NCBI GenBank assembly: GCA_017311315.1
Contig: CM029666.1
Span: 32,064,749-32,128,748 of the forward strand
Length of the DNA stretch: 64,000 nt
Direction of reading: 5' to 3'
From: Dendrocalamus latiflorus
Lineage: Eukaryota > Streptophyta > Magnoliopsida > Poales > Poaceae
Part shown: in pieces, positions 33,648 to 46,600 of the stretch
Layout: each line of letters opens with the position of its first letter
Numbering within the stretch: the first letter of the stretch is position 1
Translations under genes and position numbers: made by a program
The notes under the pieces: model-generated
What the model saw: only the letters and a program-made list of their open reading frames with translations
Told to the model about the DNA's origin: nothing
The model's database searches: none

Positions 33648-36600
33648 TGTCGGGACCCCGGATTTCCGAACCCGGACCCTCTGTGTATTACTGCACTAGT
33701 CCTAGATCAAAGCTAGTGCACACAGTTAAACAGAAATGAATACATAACCAGCAACGCTTTATTACAATATTAAAGAGTACAGACCGAAAGGTCTCATTAT
33801 TACAATTGAGGTTTCAAGACCTCGCACACACGAAACACAGCGGAAGCAAAAGATAAACTCGGTGAAGACCCATCAATACGCCACAGGCAATTGACTGGGG
33901 AAGCGCGACCTAGAACTCCTGGAATCCTCCGTCGAATCCACCCGCGAAGAAGTCGTAGTCGCCTTCTTGAGCTTCGTACTCCTCTGGTTATTATTTTTGA
34001 GTGTAGCATGTGAGTACATAAAGTACTCCGCAAGTCTTGGGAAAAATGCATAGATGCAAGGCTTGACAAAGGAAGGCTATATGGTTCTTTTGCACAAAGC
34101 AATATTTTAAAATTTCAATTACTACTAATTATTTTCGAAGGCATCAATTTAATAAAGTAAATGTTTTAGCAGAAACTATCATTAACTTTCTAGTGAAGGT
34201 TCCATCTACCAACACTAGCTAACAACTTGAACAAGTTTAATACTGCGGGTTAAATCCACCCTCTCTGGCTCCAACCGCCAGGATACCCTTCCGAGAGTTC
34301 CCTCCACTCCCGGAATACAAAACTTTTGATTTTTAAAATTAAAACCAAAAATCTACCATGTGAATGCATTCCTTGCCCGCCCTTGACCGTGGGCACGGCT
34401 ATTCGAATAGTTTTACACTCTGCAGAGGTTGTACAACTTTACCCACAAGAGATAAATTATCCTAAAAGTCCACATGCTTCCTTTGGCATGAGACCCAGAT
34501 AAAATATCACAAAGCCTTTACCTTACTCTAATCTAGCTAGATACCACCCGCTGAGGTTTCACCGCAGGTAGGCTAACCGCCCGAACCGAAGCCCCCTCTT
34601 GCGCCATATGAGTACAGTAAATCCCTGTCCCTCACTGTGAATAACCAGTCCATCCCTGGCATCCACTTTCCACTGGTGGCACCTAAACTAGACTATCGTA
34701 AGTTAGTCAGCTAGGTCGTACCCATATAGACTTGTGGTTGTACGGTTAATGCTCAGTCTGGACAAACACAAGCGTCGGTCCTTAATTGACTAGGGTGGAA
34801 CATACACTTTACAAGATCTCGTGCTTCCTGCACCAATCCAAACTAACCATCCACCCTAATCTAAACCAATTTTCACATTTTAGTTTATTTTAAAAGAACA
34901 GTGGCAACTCCAATCACCACTAACTTTATAAAAACAAGGTATTACAATAATTCATAATTTCCCATTTGCAAGATTTGTGAGGTATTAAATAGCGAGACTA
35001 AGCATTATACTACCATTCCACTATTCACAAAGATTCAGTAATAATCTCATTATTGAGACAAATGAAACTCTAGGGTGACAAAGGTACATGGTATTCAATT
35101 TCAATGGAGGGTATAACAAGGTTGGTTTAACTAACCCTTAAGATTTGAACTAATATTTTATATAAATAGCAATGCACATAATTTAAAATAATTAAAACAT
35201 TTCAAAAATCATAGGTTCGAGATGATCAAAGGAGACTTGCCTTCTTGCACACTGTCTGGACCTTCTTGCTGCGGGTCGGGAAAGTTTTCGGCAACGACGG
35301 GTTCTACGCACGAAAAGACTGAACAAACAAAATAAACTCAAATAAAATCCAAATAAAATCTAAAAAAATTATAAAATATATACTAAGGGATAGATTATGG
35401 TTTTAGATGAATTTAGGAGAAAGAATCAACAGATTCGGAGTTCGTATGAGGGAGATCCAATATCTGAAAGTTTTGGACATCACATGAAATGATAACAAAA
35501 TACGAGGATTACATTTTTGAATAGTACAATGTCGGTTGGCTATAAGGTGGCTGGCGAATGGGCAAAATGGAATGTTGGCAATGAGGCGAAGGTGGTGACA
35601 TGGGTACGGCGACGAGGAACGGCGGCAATCACCCGCAGTGAGTGAAAAACTGCACCGACGGCACAGTAGCGACAACTGCAGGTTGGAGAGAGATAGTACC
35701 GAGTATGGAACGTGGAGATGTAACATGAGCGTGGGGTAGTACATGGCATGGTGAAGTTAGGAAAATTATTGGCTAAGCTGAAAATTAATTGGAGACGATA
35801 CAATCGACGTTTGAATGACGATAGTGGAGAAACAGGAAAATTTTGATATCTTGGTGCTCGGTAGAGCGAATCCAAAACCATTTGAAAGGTAGCTACCTGG
35901 GATGGTTTGGCACGATATGACGCGAACGGATTGGGGAAAACATCACTGGATAGACGGGGACACGAGATGCCATTGGCGGCCATGGCGAGGTGTTGGAGGC
36001 GAAATTTTGTGGAGGCTTTTCGGGGAAACGGAAGGAAGCACGGCGTAGAACGCAGTGAGGCAAGTCTAAGAAAAATTATGGCATGGGCTAAGGCTTACCG
36101 GAGGCGACGAATCGACGTCGGGAGTCACAAACGGCCATTTTCACGGAAAGCTCAATTCCTGACAATTGGCTCCACGAAAAATTAAACAAAATGGTAGAAA
36201 AATTTCTTAGAGGCTAGGACACAATATGACGCGAACAAAAATCGAAGCGCTTACCAAAAAGGGGTGTACGCGCGAAGGTACAGTTTTAGTGTCTGGGCCT
36301 GACAAGGTCGACGAGGACTCGGGGAATCTTTAGGCGAGGGCGATGGAAGCACGATGTAGAACGTGTCGAGGCAAACTCAACGGTGCGAACGGCTCGGCCA
36401 AAGGACATCGGACGGTGGCGGAACACGGTGGAGAAGACATTTTGCGACCGTCGGGTTGACATCGGCGTTCCGGGTAAACGGAGAGGAGTTAGCATGTGGG
36501 GTTTGCGGCGAAACGAAGAGTAGAGCGTGGGGAACATGATGCTCACCTTGGTTTTGGTCGGGCATGCACGGACGGCCGGTGGCGATGCGAGGAACGACGA

Positions 36601-38076
36601 CGCGCTATGACCCACGGTGGCGACGGTGCTCCGGCGAAGTTCCGGCAAAGGCGAGGTGAGCACCGCGTAGAACGCGACGAGGCGAATCCGGGGATGTGCT
36701 CAAAAGTGACGGGGCTCCACCGGACGAGGCGCAATAAGCCGAAGAACGCCGCTTGGAACACAAAGAAAAACTCCGATTGCGCCCAAGAGAAGAGGAGTGG
36801 GGACTTGATATTTTCGGGGTTGAGTGAGGATGAGGAGGGGCTCACGGTGCTTTCTTTTATAGGGGCGGGGAAGGTCCGAGATGGGAGATCAAGAGACCAT
36901 GTCCATCAATGGCATGTGTTAATTTCTCGCGAAACGGCTCATGAATGAGGGGAAAACGGTAGGGAATTGAAAGAGTTTGATGAGAGGAGATGAATGCAAT
37001 TTATTTCACTAAAAACCGTTGAGAAATTCAAAAGTTATGAGAGCTTCGAAGAAACGGCCATGGCAGCAGCTTGCTCTGGACGCATCGCACGCATGGAGGA
37101 AGATGAAGTGAGGAGAGAGAAAACGGGAATAAAATAATAATATTTTTTTTAAAAAAAATAAATTCGAAAAAAAATCAGAAAAAAATCTATAAAAATCCTT
37201 GGAAAACGAAAAGACTAAATAAAATAATTTTGGATTTATTTGAGGTATATTTTAGCCATTTAAAATATTTTTACTTTCTAAGCTTTAATTTAATTCAAAT
37301 AAATTCAAAAATTCCAAAAAATTGAAAAGAGGATAGAAATGGATATATTGGGATTTATATGAAATTATAAATTTGAATGGGCTCAATCGGAATCAAAATG
37401 AAGAAATACGAGCTTTTCGAAGCTCGAAAGGAGAGAAAAAGAATAAACTGATTTTCTGGAATTATTTTTGAATTGAAAAATCAGATTATGATGTCATCAA
37501 GGGAAATGATTTTTAGAGGAATTATTTTTCTGTGGGAAAAGGGATTTATACGTTAGGGTGACATTAGCAAGGATTTCGATTTTCTGGCCGAATTATTTTT
37601 CAACAGAAAAATGGTTTTATTCAATGATAGGTCGGATCAATCTTTTGTGAATCTTGGTCCAAGGACTAGGGAGAAGGTTGAGGTGGCATGCGGCGGCTGG
37701 CATAGCGCTTGCATGGCTCACGATTGCTGAGGTGGTGCACGGGGACTGAGGGCATCGGTGAATGGGAAGAGAGAGGAGGAAGAAGTGGACGGTCGGACGA
37801 ATGCCACGAGGCGAAAGAGAAATCAGGGCCATCGGATTAAAACGAAGGGGTAAATGAAGGCGGGTGGCTGAGATTAAACCGGGCGAGGATGGATTGAATC
37901 AGGGAGCGACACGTGATGGCCGAGTAGAGAGGTTGAGGATTAAATTTGATTTAGATTTTGAAATAAAATTTAGATAAATCCAAATAAATCCGAGTAAATC
38001 CAGATAAGACTCAAATACATTAAAATAATTAATTTAAAATTAAATTTTTCAGAAAGCAAATTTTTGGGATGTTACA
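33648..38076 (-). repeat. 5' LTR of the young element
   Basis: This LTR is 4,429 bp, like its partner. It carries the promoter with TATAAAAG on the minus strand (36861-36854). The right edge TGTTACA (TGTAACA on the minus strand) is followed by CGATG. Confidence 0.96.
36854..36861 (-). promoter_or_regulatory. TATA box of the young element's 5' LTR
   Basis: TATAAAAG on the minus strand sits in a GC-rich context (CCCCGCCCC before it). It is the likely promoter, in the same relative arrangement as in the gag-only element. Confidence 0.6.
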
Positions 38077-38735
38077 CGATGCCTACGAGGCGGATGGCAC
38101 AGTCGCGCGCCGAGGACGTGCTGTCCCGCCAAGGCCATGCCTACAAGGCGAATGGCACAGTCGGGCGCCGAAGACGCGCCATCCCGCCGAGGCAATGCCT
38201 ACGAGGCGGGTGGTGCAGTGGAGCGCCGGTGCTGTGCCGTCCCGCCGAGGCGATGCCTACGAGGCGGACGGCGAAGTTGAGAGCCGAAGCTGTGCCATCC
38301 CCCCGAGGCAGTGCCTACAAGGCGGACGGTAAAGTCCTGCGCCGGAGCCGTGCTGTCCCGCCGAGGTGGACGGCGGAGTCGAGCGCCGAGGTCGTGCCGT
38401 CCCGCCGAGGCGATGCCTACGAGGCGGACGGCGGAGTCGAGCGCCGAGGTCGTGCCGTCCCCCGAGGCGATGCCTACCAGGCGAACGACGAAGTCGAGAG
38501 CCGAAGCCGTGCTGTCCCGCCGAGGCAGTGCCTACAAGGCGGACGGTGAAGTCCTGCGCCGGAGCCGTGCCGTCCCGCCGAGGTGATGCCGAGGCAGACG
38601 GCGGAGTCGAGCGCCGAGGTCGTGCCGTCCCGCCGAGGCGATGCCTACCAGGCGAACGGCGGAGTCTAGCGCCGGCGCCGTGCCGTCCCACCGAGGTGGT
38701 GCCTACAAGGCGGGCGGCAAATGGCAAGCGCGGAG
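38077..38735 (-). repeat. Tandem array A, about 57-bp units
   Basis: About twelve units of the form GATGCCTACGAGGCGGACGG followed by GAGTCGAGCGCCGAGG and CGTGCCGTCCCGCCGAGG. Variants (CGATG/CAGTG and ACGAGG/ACAAGG/ACCAGG) recur every three to four units, hinting at higher-order structure. All reading frames across it are repeat artefacts. Confidence 0.9.
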
Positions 38736-38739
38736 GCCG

Positions 38740-39620
38740 GGAGGCGGAGCCGCCATTCCCCTGCCTTCAAAAATAGTGCCCACAGAGCGCGGGTGCTTGC
38801 GGCGTAGGTTGAGGGCACTACGCACGCCGAGGTAAGGAGGCGGAGCCGCCGTTCCCCTACCTTCAAAAGCAGTGCCCGCGGAGAGCGGGCGCTTGCGGCG
38901 TAGGCCGAGGGCGCTACGCAGAGAGGCAGGGAGGCGATACCGCCGTTCCCCTACCTTCAAAAATAGTGCCCGCGGAGCGCGGGTGCTTGCGGCGTAGGCT
39001 GAGGGCACTACGCGCGCCGAGGTAAGGAGGCGGAGCCGCTGTTCCCCTACCTTCAAAAACAGTGCCCGCGGAGAGCGGGCGCTTGCGGCGTAGGTCGAGG
39101 GCACTATGCACAGAGGCAGGGAGGCGACACCGCCGTTCCCCTACCTTCAAAAACAGCGCCCGCAGAGAGCGGGCGCTTGCGGCGTAGGCCGAGGGCGCTA
39201 CGCAGAGAGGCAGGGAGGCGACACCGTCGTTCCCCTACCTTCAAAAATAGTGCCCGCGGAGCGCGGGCGCTTGCGGCGTAGGCTGAGGGCACTACGCGCG
39301 CCGAGGTAAGGAGGCGGAGCCGCTGTTCCCCTACCTTCAAAAACAGTGCCCGCGGAGAGCGGGCGCTTGCGGCATAGGCCGAGGGCGCTACTCACAGAGG
39401 CAGGGAGGCAACACTGCCGTGCCCCTACCTTCAAAAATAGTGCCCGCGGAGCGCGGGCGCTTGCGGCGTAGGCTGAGGGCACTACGCGCGCCGAGGTAAG
39501 GAGGCGGAGCCGCCGTTCCCCTACCTTCAAATACAGTGCCCGCGGAGAGCAGGCTCTTGCGGCGTAGGCCGAGGGCGCTACGCACAGAGGCAGGGAGGCG
39601 ACACTGTCGTGCCCCCACCT
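38740..39620 (-). repeat. Tandem array B, about 94-bp units in two types
   Basis: About nine units contain GTTCCCCTACCTTCAAAAA, GTGCCCGCGGAGAGCGGGCG and CTTGCGGCGTAGG. Two unit types alternate (GGAGGCGGAGCCGC and GGAGGCGACACCG), so the true repeat is nearly 190 bp. Confidence 0.9.
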
Positions 39621-39724
39621 TTAAAAAGGCGATGCACTCTCTGGTGGAACACGCGCGAAGGCACGATATCCTGGTGGTGCATCGCTAAAGCGATACACTC
39701 CCTGGTGTCTCGGCCATCGTGCAA

Positions 39725-40560
39725 TTTTTATACTCCGTAGAGTACGTGGGATCAACATCCACGTCTTATTTATACTCCGAAGAGTACGCATAAGGACAAT
39801 GTCCATGCGTGCGCGGCGTCTGCGTCTTGTTTATACTCCGTAGAGTACGCAGGAACAACATCCGCATCTTATTTATACTCCGTAGAGTGCGTGGGGTCGA
39901 CATCCACGTCTTATTTATACTCCGTAGAGTGCGCACGGAGGCGTCCCCCCGCTGCGTCTTATTTATACTACGCAAAGTGCGTGCGGAGGCGGACCTCGCG
40001 CTACGTCTTATTTAGAGTCCGTAGACTGTGCGCGGAGGCAAGCCTCCGCGCGTTGTGGGCGGTGAAGGTGCGTGCGGAGGCGGACCTCGCGCTACGTCTT
40101 ATTTATACTCCGTAGAGTGCGTGCGGAGGCGGACCTCGCGCTACGTCTTATTTAGAGTCCGTAGACTGCGCGCGGAGGCAAGCCTCCGCGCGTTGCGGGC
40201 GATGAAGGTGCGTGCGGAGGCGGACCTCGCGCTACGTCTTATTTATACTCCGTAGAGTGCATGCGGAGGCGGACCTCGCGCTACGTCTTATTTAGAATCC
40301 GTAGACTACGCGCAGAGGCAAGCCTCCGCGCGTTGCGGGCGGTGAAGGTGCGTGCGGAGGCGGACCTCGCACTACATCTTATTTAGACTCCGTAGAGTGC
40401 GTGGGAATATCATCCATGTCTTGTTTATACTCTAGAGAGTACGCGTAGGGATAACATCCACGCGTGCGCGGAACATCCGCGTCTTGTTTATACTCAGTAG
40501 AGTGCGCAAGGACAACATTCGCGTCTTATTTATACTCCGGAGAGTACGCCGACGCTCGAG
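39725..40560 (-). repeat. Tandem array C with a 140-bp higher-order unit
   Basis: About fifteen copies of CTTATTTATACTCCGTAGAG with variants. Between 39957 and 40400 they form a 140-bp higher-order repeat that includes GCGGAGGCAAGCCTCCGC, an 18-base perfect palindrome. Confidence 0.9.
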
Positions 40561-42025
40561 GCGATCATGCGATTTAAATCCAAAATGAGGACCAGAACGT
40601 AGGCATGAAAGAAATGGCCGAAGACTTGCGACAACGAAACGCTCCAGGAAAGCATTAAATGCTGCGGTAGCCCAAAACAGGCCAAAACTGAAGGAGCAAA
40701 TGTGCCCAAATCAAATGCTCTTAAAATGGAACTGTGGTCGCAATGGGTGACATGATTGACAACCATTTTCTTAAAGCCATGCATGCAAGAAATATAGTGG
40801 GGATTTAAAGCCTCGCACATAACCATATGCAGGACATACCAGGCGGTATGGTGACTCCGCGGAGTAGACTCCACAGGTGCGGAGATCTTGGCTGCGTGAA
40901 GCTAGCGGAGGCCTCGCCGTGAGATACGAAGCCGAGGCGGAGTGTCGCTGGCATGCCGGCGAAGTCGCCACAGAATTGAGCGAAGACCGGCGAAGTCATC
41001 GCGGAGGAGGCGGGGGCACGCGGGGTTGAAGCCGACGTGGGCGCATGCGGCAAGGAGCCTGCAGCTCGATGGAGGCACACAGACGAGACTTGTCGATGAC
41101 GTCGCTATATGCACGTGCCTGTGGAATCTACAGAGCGCCCATGCACGCCTCAAGCTTGGAGTCGCCGCAATCACGTCGCCATGTATTGGGGTCTCCGCCT
41201 GCATGGAGTCGACGCGCTAGAGGAGGTGTCGACGTTGTGGAGACCACCGCCCGACGCCGCCGATGCTTCGAAGTCGTCGAGGTCGTGCGGAGCCGCCGCA
41301 ATGCAGGTTGTCGCGGAGTTAAGCGAAGATCGGCGTAGTTATGCCGACGGCTACGGGCGGAGCCGGATGCACGCGGATGCAGCGCGGAGGCTCGACGCTG
41401 GCCCTACGCGAAAACTGCAATGTGGAGACATGCGGAGGCCTTGCCAGAGGCACGCAATGCCGGCAGAGATGCGGAGTCCGCTAGGACCGAAGTTGACGTT
41501 GAGCACGGATCAGTCCTGGACTTCGAAGTGCGGAGCCCTACCAACGCGGAGTCGATGGTGAAGATTGTCGTTTGCGGAGTTCGGGGCGGAGTCCCGCGTT
41601 GCGGAGCTCGCCGCCCGAAGCTGGTGAACGAAGGTTGACCTCGCGGTGCCACGGCGCCATCCACGGTGATGCCGATGTCGGTCTTCTTCAGTGCCGCTCG
41701 CGCTGAGCCATGCGGCAGGATCGCCGCAGTACCGCGGTAGAGGCCGGGGCCGTCAAGGCCAAGATTGCGGAGGCATACCGCAGCATGCTGGTGCCGTGCA
41801 GCATGGATGGATACGTGAGGGCGCGGGCCTGCGCCGCTCCAGTCAAAGGAGGTGAGCGGGCCGCAGTAGTTGCTGTCGCGGTTGTCATTTAGTGTAGCTC
41901 GAAGCCCAGCTGCTGGTCCGGTGCGCCGGCTTGTCCGTGACTACCGCCACCGCGCCCCACTTCGCTAGATTGCTCGCGACCGCTACCGCCGCTGCGCCGG
42001 ACGGAGCCCTCGTCGTTGTCCTCAT
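40561..42025 (-). other. GC-rich internal DNA without a supported gene
   Basis: Numerous frames on both strands reflect GC richness and lack of TA rather than genes. Words such as GGCGGAGTC, GAAGTCGTCG and TGCGGAG recur irregularly. I find no capsid, protease, polymerase or integrase motif. Confidence 0.55.
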
Positions 42026-42029
42026 GGTC

Positions 42030-42400
42030 AACTTTGCTCGATGACGCGGAGGGTCGACGCTTCGGAGGCGAGGTGCAGGCGCACAGAGGCTCCGCGGCCG
42101 ACACCACTCGACGACGCGGAGAGTACGCTTCGACCGATGCATGGAGACTCCGCAGCCAGACTTCACCGACGCGGAGGGACCCCGCCTTCGCCGAGGCGTA
42201 GACGCACGGAAGCTTCGCGGCCAGCATCGCTCGGCGACGCGGAAAGTCGACACTTTGACCGATGCACGGAGACTCCGCAGCCAGACTCCGCCGACGCGGA
42301 GGGACCCCGCCTTCGCCGAGGCGCAGACGCATGGAAGCTTCGCGGCCGGCATCGCTCGGCGACGCGGAAAGTCGACACTTCGGCCTTCGAAGGAAGCTTG
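42030..42400 (-). repeat. Tandem array D, about 125-bp units
   Basis: Nearly three units share GACGCGGAGGGACCCCGCC, TTCGCCGAGGCG, GAAGCTTCGCGGCC and GGAGACTCCGCAGCCAGAC. Successive units differ at only a few sites. Confidence 0.85.
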
Positions 42401-43493
42401 ACGGAGATGGATGTTACGGGCATATGCACGGATATACTCGGCGGAAGACGGGAAAGCAGTCCCACCGACCAGAGGCAGCTACGAGGCCTGCGCGGGGTAG
42501 ACCTCGCCGCGGACGCGCGAAGGCCTCCCTTGGCAGCGCGGACGCGAGCAAAGGTGCGGAGACTACGCCGCCTAGCTCCGAAGAAAAGGATTGACGGAGC
42601 CCTTGGGCGAAGATGTTGTCGCCGAGCTGCAACGGCTGCGGTTCCTGCATGCATGGCTATTGCGGATGTATGCATGGGACACGGAGAGAGGGCAGCTTCA
42701 TGCATGCAGCCGGGCGGGCCCGCGCAACGTTGGCGGAGACCTCGAGGCTGCCGGCGCGATGTCGACAGAGACCCCAGAGGGCTCGGCGGAGACTAGGCGT
42801 GGAGCTCGAGTTGACGCGGAGCTCGCTCGCTGGCCGTGGAGGTCCGCCACGAAGGTAGCGACGCTGGCTCTACGGATGCTTCACCGTATACTTGTCTTTT
42901 AGCCGAGCGCCGCGGCATCCTGCGCAGAGACGTTACCTTCGCAGGGGCGTCGCTCCACGTTGAGGCCGGCGTAGACCGGCACGCGCGCGTACGCGCGCGG
43001 GAAGAGTCGTCGATGGGTGATGCTGACCGGCGAAGCTATCGCGGAGTTGAGGCGAGGACTTCGACCACGCGCCGAGGTCGGAGACCGATTCTGGCATGGA
43101 GGCTTCGACGTGGCGGGCTGCGACGTGGAGCTTGGCGCGAAGACCCTGGTGCGGCATGCTGCTACTTGGATGGATGGTCCCGGGCTCGCCGATGCCGATG
43201 AACCCGTCATCCTGGCGGTCAAAGATGCACAGTGCGCAGAGCCACGCATGCATGGACAGAGGCCAGCGAAGTCGTCGCCAGCAGCTTGGACCCAGCGAGA
43301 CGGAGGCGAAGACCGCGGTAGAACTCAACACGGAGGCGAGGCACTGCGTGGAGTAGGCTTCGCCGGGGATGCGTGATGCGGAGATGACTCTACTGGCTGT
43401 TGATACGGACATCGCTCGTCCATCGCCTGCACACCAAGAAGGCAAGAACCCAGACGGAGAGAGAAAAGAGAGAGCTCTGCGCATGGGTGTATA
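42401..43493 (-). other. GC-rich internal DNA, no supported gene
   Basis: This continues the array-bearing element. It contains the 12-base direct run CGCGCGTACGCG near 42985 and ATGCATGCATGG-like words. No domain is found in any frame. The last five bases, GTATA, are the copia target duplication. Confidence 0.5.
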
Positions 43494-43669
43494 TGTGAGA
43501 ATGAATATGCTCAACGCAACAGTATCCATTGCGAAGGGAAAATACATATATACACCTCACCCTTGCCATAACAGCTCAACCGACTTATAGCAATAGAATC
43601 GGGAGGTTTGGAGGGAATATCGGTGGTGATACAAACTGCCATGCAAGGCTAGATATGACACGTCTAACA
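43494..43669 (-). repeat. 3' LTR of the copia element
   Basis: This 176-bp LTR's first six bases in element orientation, TGTTAG, supply the last codon and the stop of the polyprotein. A TATATAT box lies in the middle (about 43545-43553). Confidence 0.93.
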
Positions 43670-46600
43670 CGCCCCCGCAGTCTTAACGTCGATGGATCGA
43701 ACGTTGAGACTGGACCGAAACTCGGTGAAGATAGACGTAGGTAGGCCCTTGGTGAAGATATCTGCGTACTGTGACGTTGTCGGGACGTGTAGAACACGGA
43801 CGGCGCCAAGAGCAACCTTTTCTCGAACAAAATGGAGATCGATCTCAATGTGCTTGGTGCGCTGATGTTGCACCGGATTGGTCGAGAGATAGACTGCGCT
43901 GACGTTGTCACAGTAAACCAGGGTAGCCCGAGCAGGAGGGGCGTGGAGCTCATGTAGAAGTAGTCGAAGCCAACATGTCTCAGCTACTGCATTGGCGACA
44001 GCCCGGTATTCAGCCTCGGCACTGGAGCGGGATACGGTGACCTGTCTCTTGGACGACCAAGAGACTAGGTTGTCTCCGAGGAAGACGGCATAGCCAGAAG
44101 TGGACTTACGAGTGTCGGGGCAGCCGGCCCAATCAGCATCAGAATATGCGATCAAGTCATGTGTGGACGAGCGCTGGATAAGCAAGCCGAGCTCCAAGGT
44201 ACCACGAACATAGCGAAGAATCCGCTTGAGAGCGGCAAGATGGGGCTCCCGAGGATCATGCATGTGAAGGCACACCTGCTGAACAGCATAAGCAATATCA
44301 GGCCGAGTAAAAGTGAGGTACTGCAATGCTCCAGCCAGACTCCGATAATCTGTGGGGTCGGAGACAGGGGCGCCTATGGTGGCTGACAGCTTGGCACACG
44401 TGTCGGTCGGCGTGCTGCAAGGCTTGCAATCGCTCATGCCAGCACGCTCCAAGATCTCAAGGCAGTACTGGCGCTGGCTGAGGAAGAGGCCGGTGGGCTG
44501 CCGAGTAACACTGACACCAAGAAAGTGATGAAGAGTACCCAAATCCTTCATAGAGAACTCAGACTAAAGAGCACCGATCGTCCAGTTGAGTAAGGCGGAG
44601 GATGAGGCCGTCAGAACAATGTCATCAACATATAGCAGAAGATAGACACAATCAGCCCCGCAGCGGTAAATGAACAAGGATGTGTCACTCTTAGCCTCAT
44701 GAAAACCAATGGACACCAGAAAAGTTGCAAGTCTGCTGTACCAGGCACGCGGAGCTTGTTTGAGACCATAAAGTGACTTGTTGAGATGGCACACCTTGTC
44801 TGGATGAGTGGAATCAACAAATCCGGATGGCTGAATACAGTAGACTGTTTCATCAAGGGTGCCATGGAGAAAAGCATTTTTGACATCCAACTGATGAATA
44901 GGCCAATTCCGAGAGACAGCAAGGCTCATAACAGTGCGGACAGTGGCCGGTTTGACAACCGGACTGAAAGTCTCATCATAATCAATACCAGGGCGCTGAG
45001 TAAAGCCTCGGAGCACCCAGCGAGCCTTGTATCTATCCAGTGTGCCATCAGACTTGAATTTATGGCGAAAAATCCACTTGCCAGTCACGAGGTTGGCGCC
45101 ATGAGGGCGAGCAACAAGATCCCAAGTGTGATTTGCCTGAAGAGCGGCAAACTCCTCCTCCATGGCGGCACGCCAGTGTGGATCCGCCAAGGCCGCGTGG
45201 TACGTGCGCGGTACAGGAGACAAGGCGGACACATGCAAGCTCTCCTTGTGTGTTGGTTGGCGAATGCCGTCCTTGCTGCGAGTGATCATCGGATGATAGT
45301 TGACCACAGGCACATCCGGCGAGGCGCCAAGAGCGGATGGTGGCCGCAGTCCGCCAGGAATGCGTGCGCTACGGGCACGCGTAGGCACGGCCGTCGGAGC
45401 CAAGACAACGGGCAGAGCGCCTACGGGCGCTGCAGCGGACGAGGTGGACTGCGCTGGTGGTGCAGGGCTGATAGTCCCGTCCGCCGGGCCAGTTGAGTCG
45501 TCGTGCGGCGAAGCCGGTCCAATGCTGGGCGAAGCCGGTCCAAGGAAGGGGCCGGTCGGTGGTGAAAAGCAGGTCTCAGCCGGGAGTCTGGTCGGCCCAA
45601 GAAGCTGAGGCGGGGAGCCGGCCATAGCAGGCCGGTTGGCAGAGGATGTCCCAGGCGGCACACCGTGATGGGTGCCAGTGCCGCGCACGGCATGACGGGG
45701 AACAGTAACCCTGCGTACAGGCGCCTGTGAAACACCAGAAAAATCTTCCAAAAACTCATAGTCAGTAGCACTTGTGGCAGCAGGCGAATGCTCAGCAAAA
45801 GGAAATGATGTCTCATCAAAAACCACATGGCGAGAAACGATCACCCTGTTGGAGACTGGATCAAAACACCGGTATCCTTTGTGCTCAAGAGGGTAGCCTA
45901 AAAAGACACACTTAACAGAGCGGGGCGAAAGTTTGTGCGGTGCGGTGGCAGAGAGATTGGGGTAACAAGTACACCCAAACACACGGAGGTGATCATAGGA
46001 TGGGTGGACACCATGGAGAGCAAAATAGGGAGTGTGCTGGCTAAGGGTTTCGGTAGGGTGGCGGTTTATAAGGTGGGTGGCGGTGTGGAGGGCCTCGACC
46101 CAAAAGGAGCCGGGGAGGTTGGCTTGAAAAAGAAGAGAGCGAACGATGTTATTGATGGATCGGAGCATACGTTCAGCTTTCCCGTTTTGTGGAGAAGTGT
46201 GTGGGCAAGACATGCGCATGGTGACTCCTTTGGTGAGAAAGAAGGTGCGAGCGGAGGAGTTGTCAAACTCACGACCGTTGTCGCATTGGATACTACGAAT
46301 AGTAGTGGAGAACTGAGTCTGTACGTATGCGAAAAAATGAGAAATGGTAGAAAAAGTATCGGACTTAAGACGCAAAGGAAAAGTCCAAACATAATGGGAA
46401 TAATCATCAAGAATGACAAGGTAATATTTGTAGCCCGAAACGCTAACAATGGGAGAGGTCCATAAGTCACAGTGGATCAACTCAAAAGCAGTTGTGGCTC
46501 TACTGAAAGAACTAGTAAAAGGAAGACGGACGTGACGACCAAGTTGACAAGCGTGACAAATGGTGGTGGAGACTCCATGGGGAATGACCGAGGAGCGAGC

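Larger units (their letters stand above)
27008..38076 (-). mobile_element. Very young Tekay-like element with 4.43-kb LTRs
   Basis: An 11,069-bp element with TSD CGATG (27003-27007 and 38077-38081). The two LTRs are each 4,429 bp with no length difference, and I find only three mismatches by eye. The minus orientation is shown by a tRNA-Met primer site next to the right LTR and a purine tract next to the left one. The 2.2-kb inside carries no gag or pol apart from a decayed pol tail. It therefore depends on enzymes supplied by a relative, yet moved very recently. It shares TGTAACATCC LTR starts and the ESRGRDS tail with the gag-only element at 534-8642. Confidence 0.96.

Noticed and set aside
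38064..40255. Arg/Ala-rich frames on both strands
   Set aside because: They are translations of tandem arrays whose unit lengths happen to keep frames open.
40530..43590. Many overlapping frames of 60-250 codons
   Set aside because: GC-rich DNA lacks stop codons; no retroviral or other domain was found in any frame.
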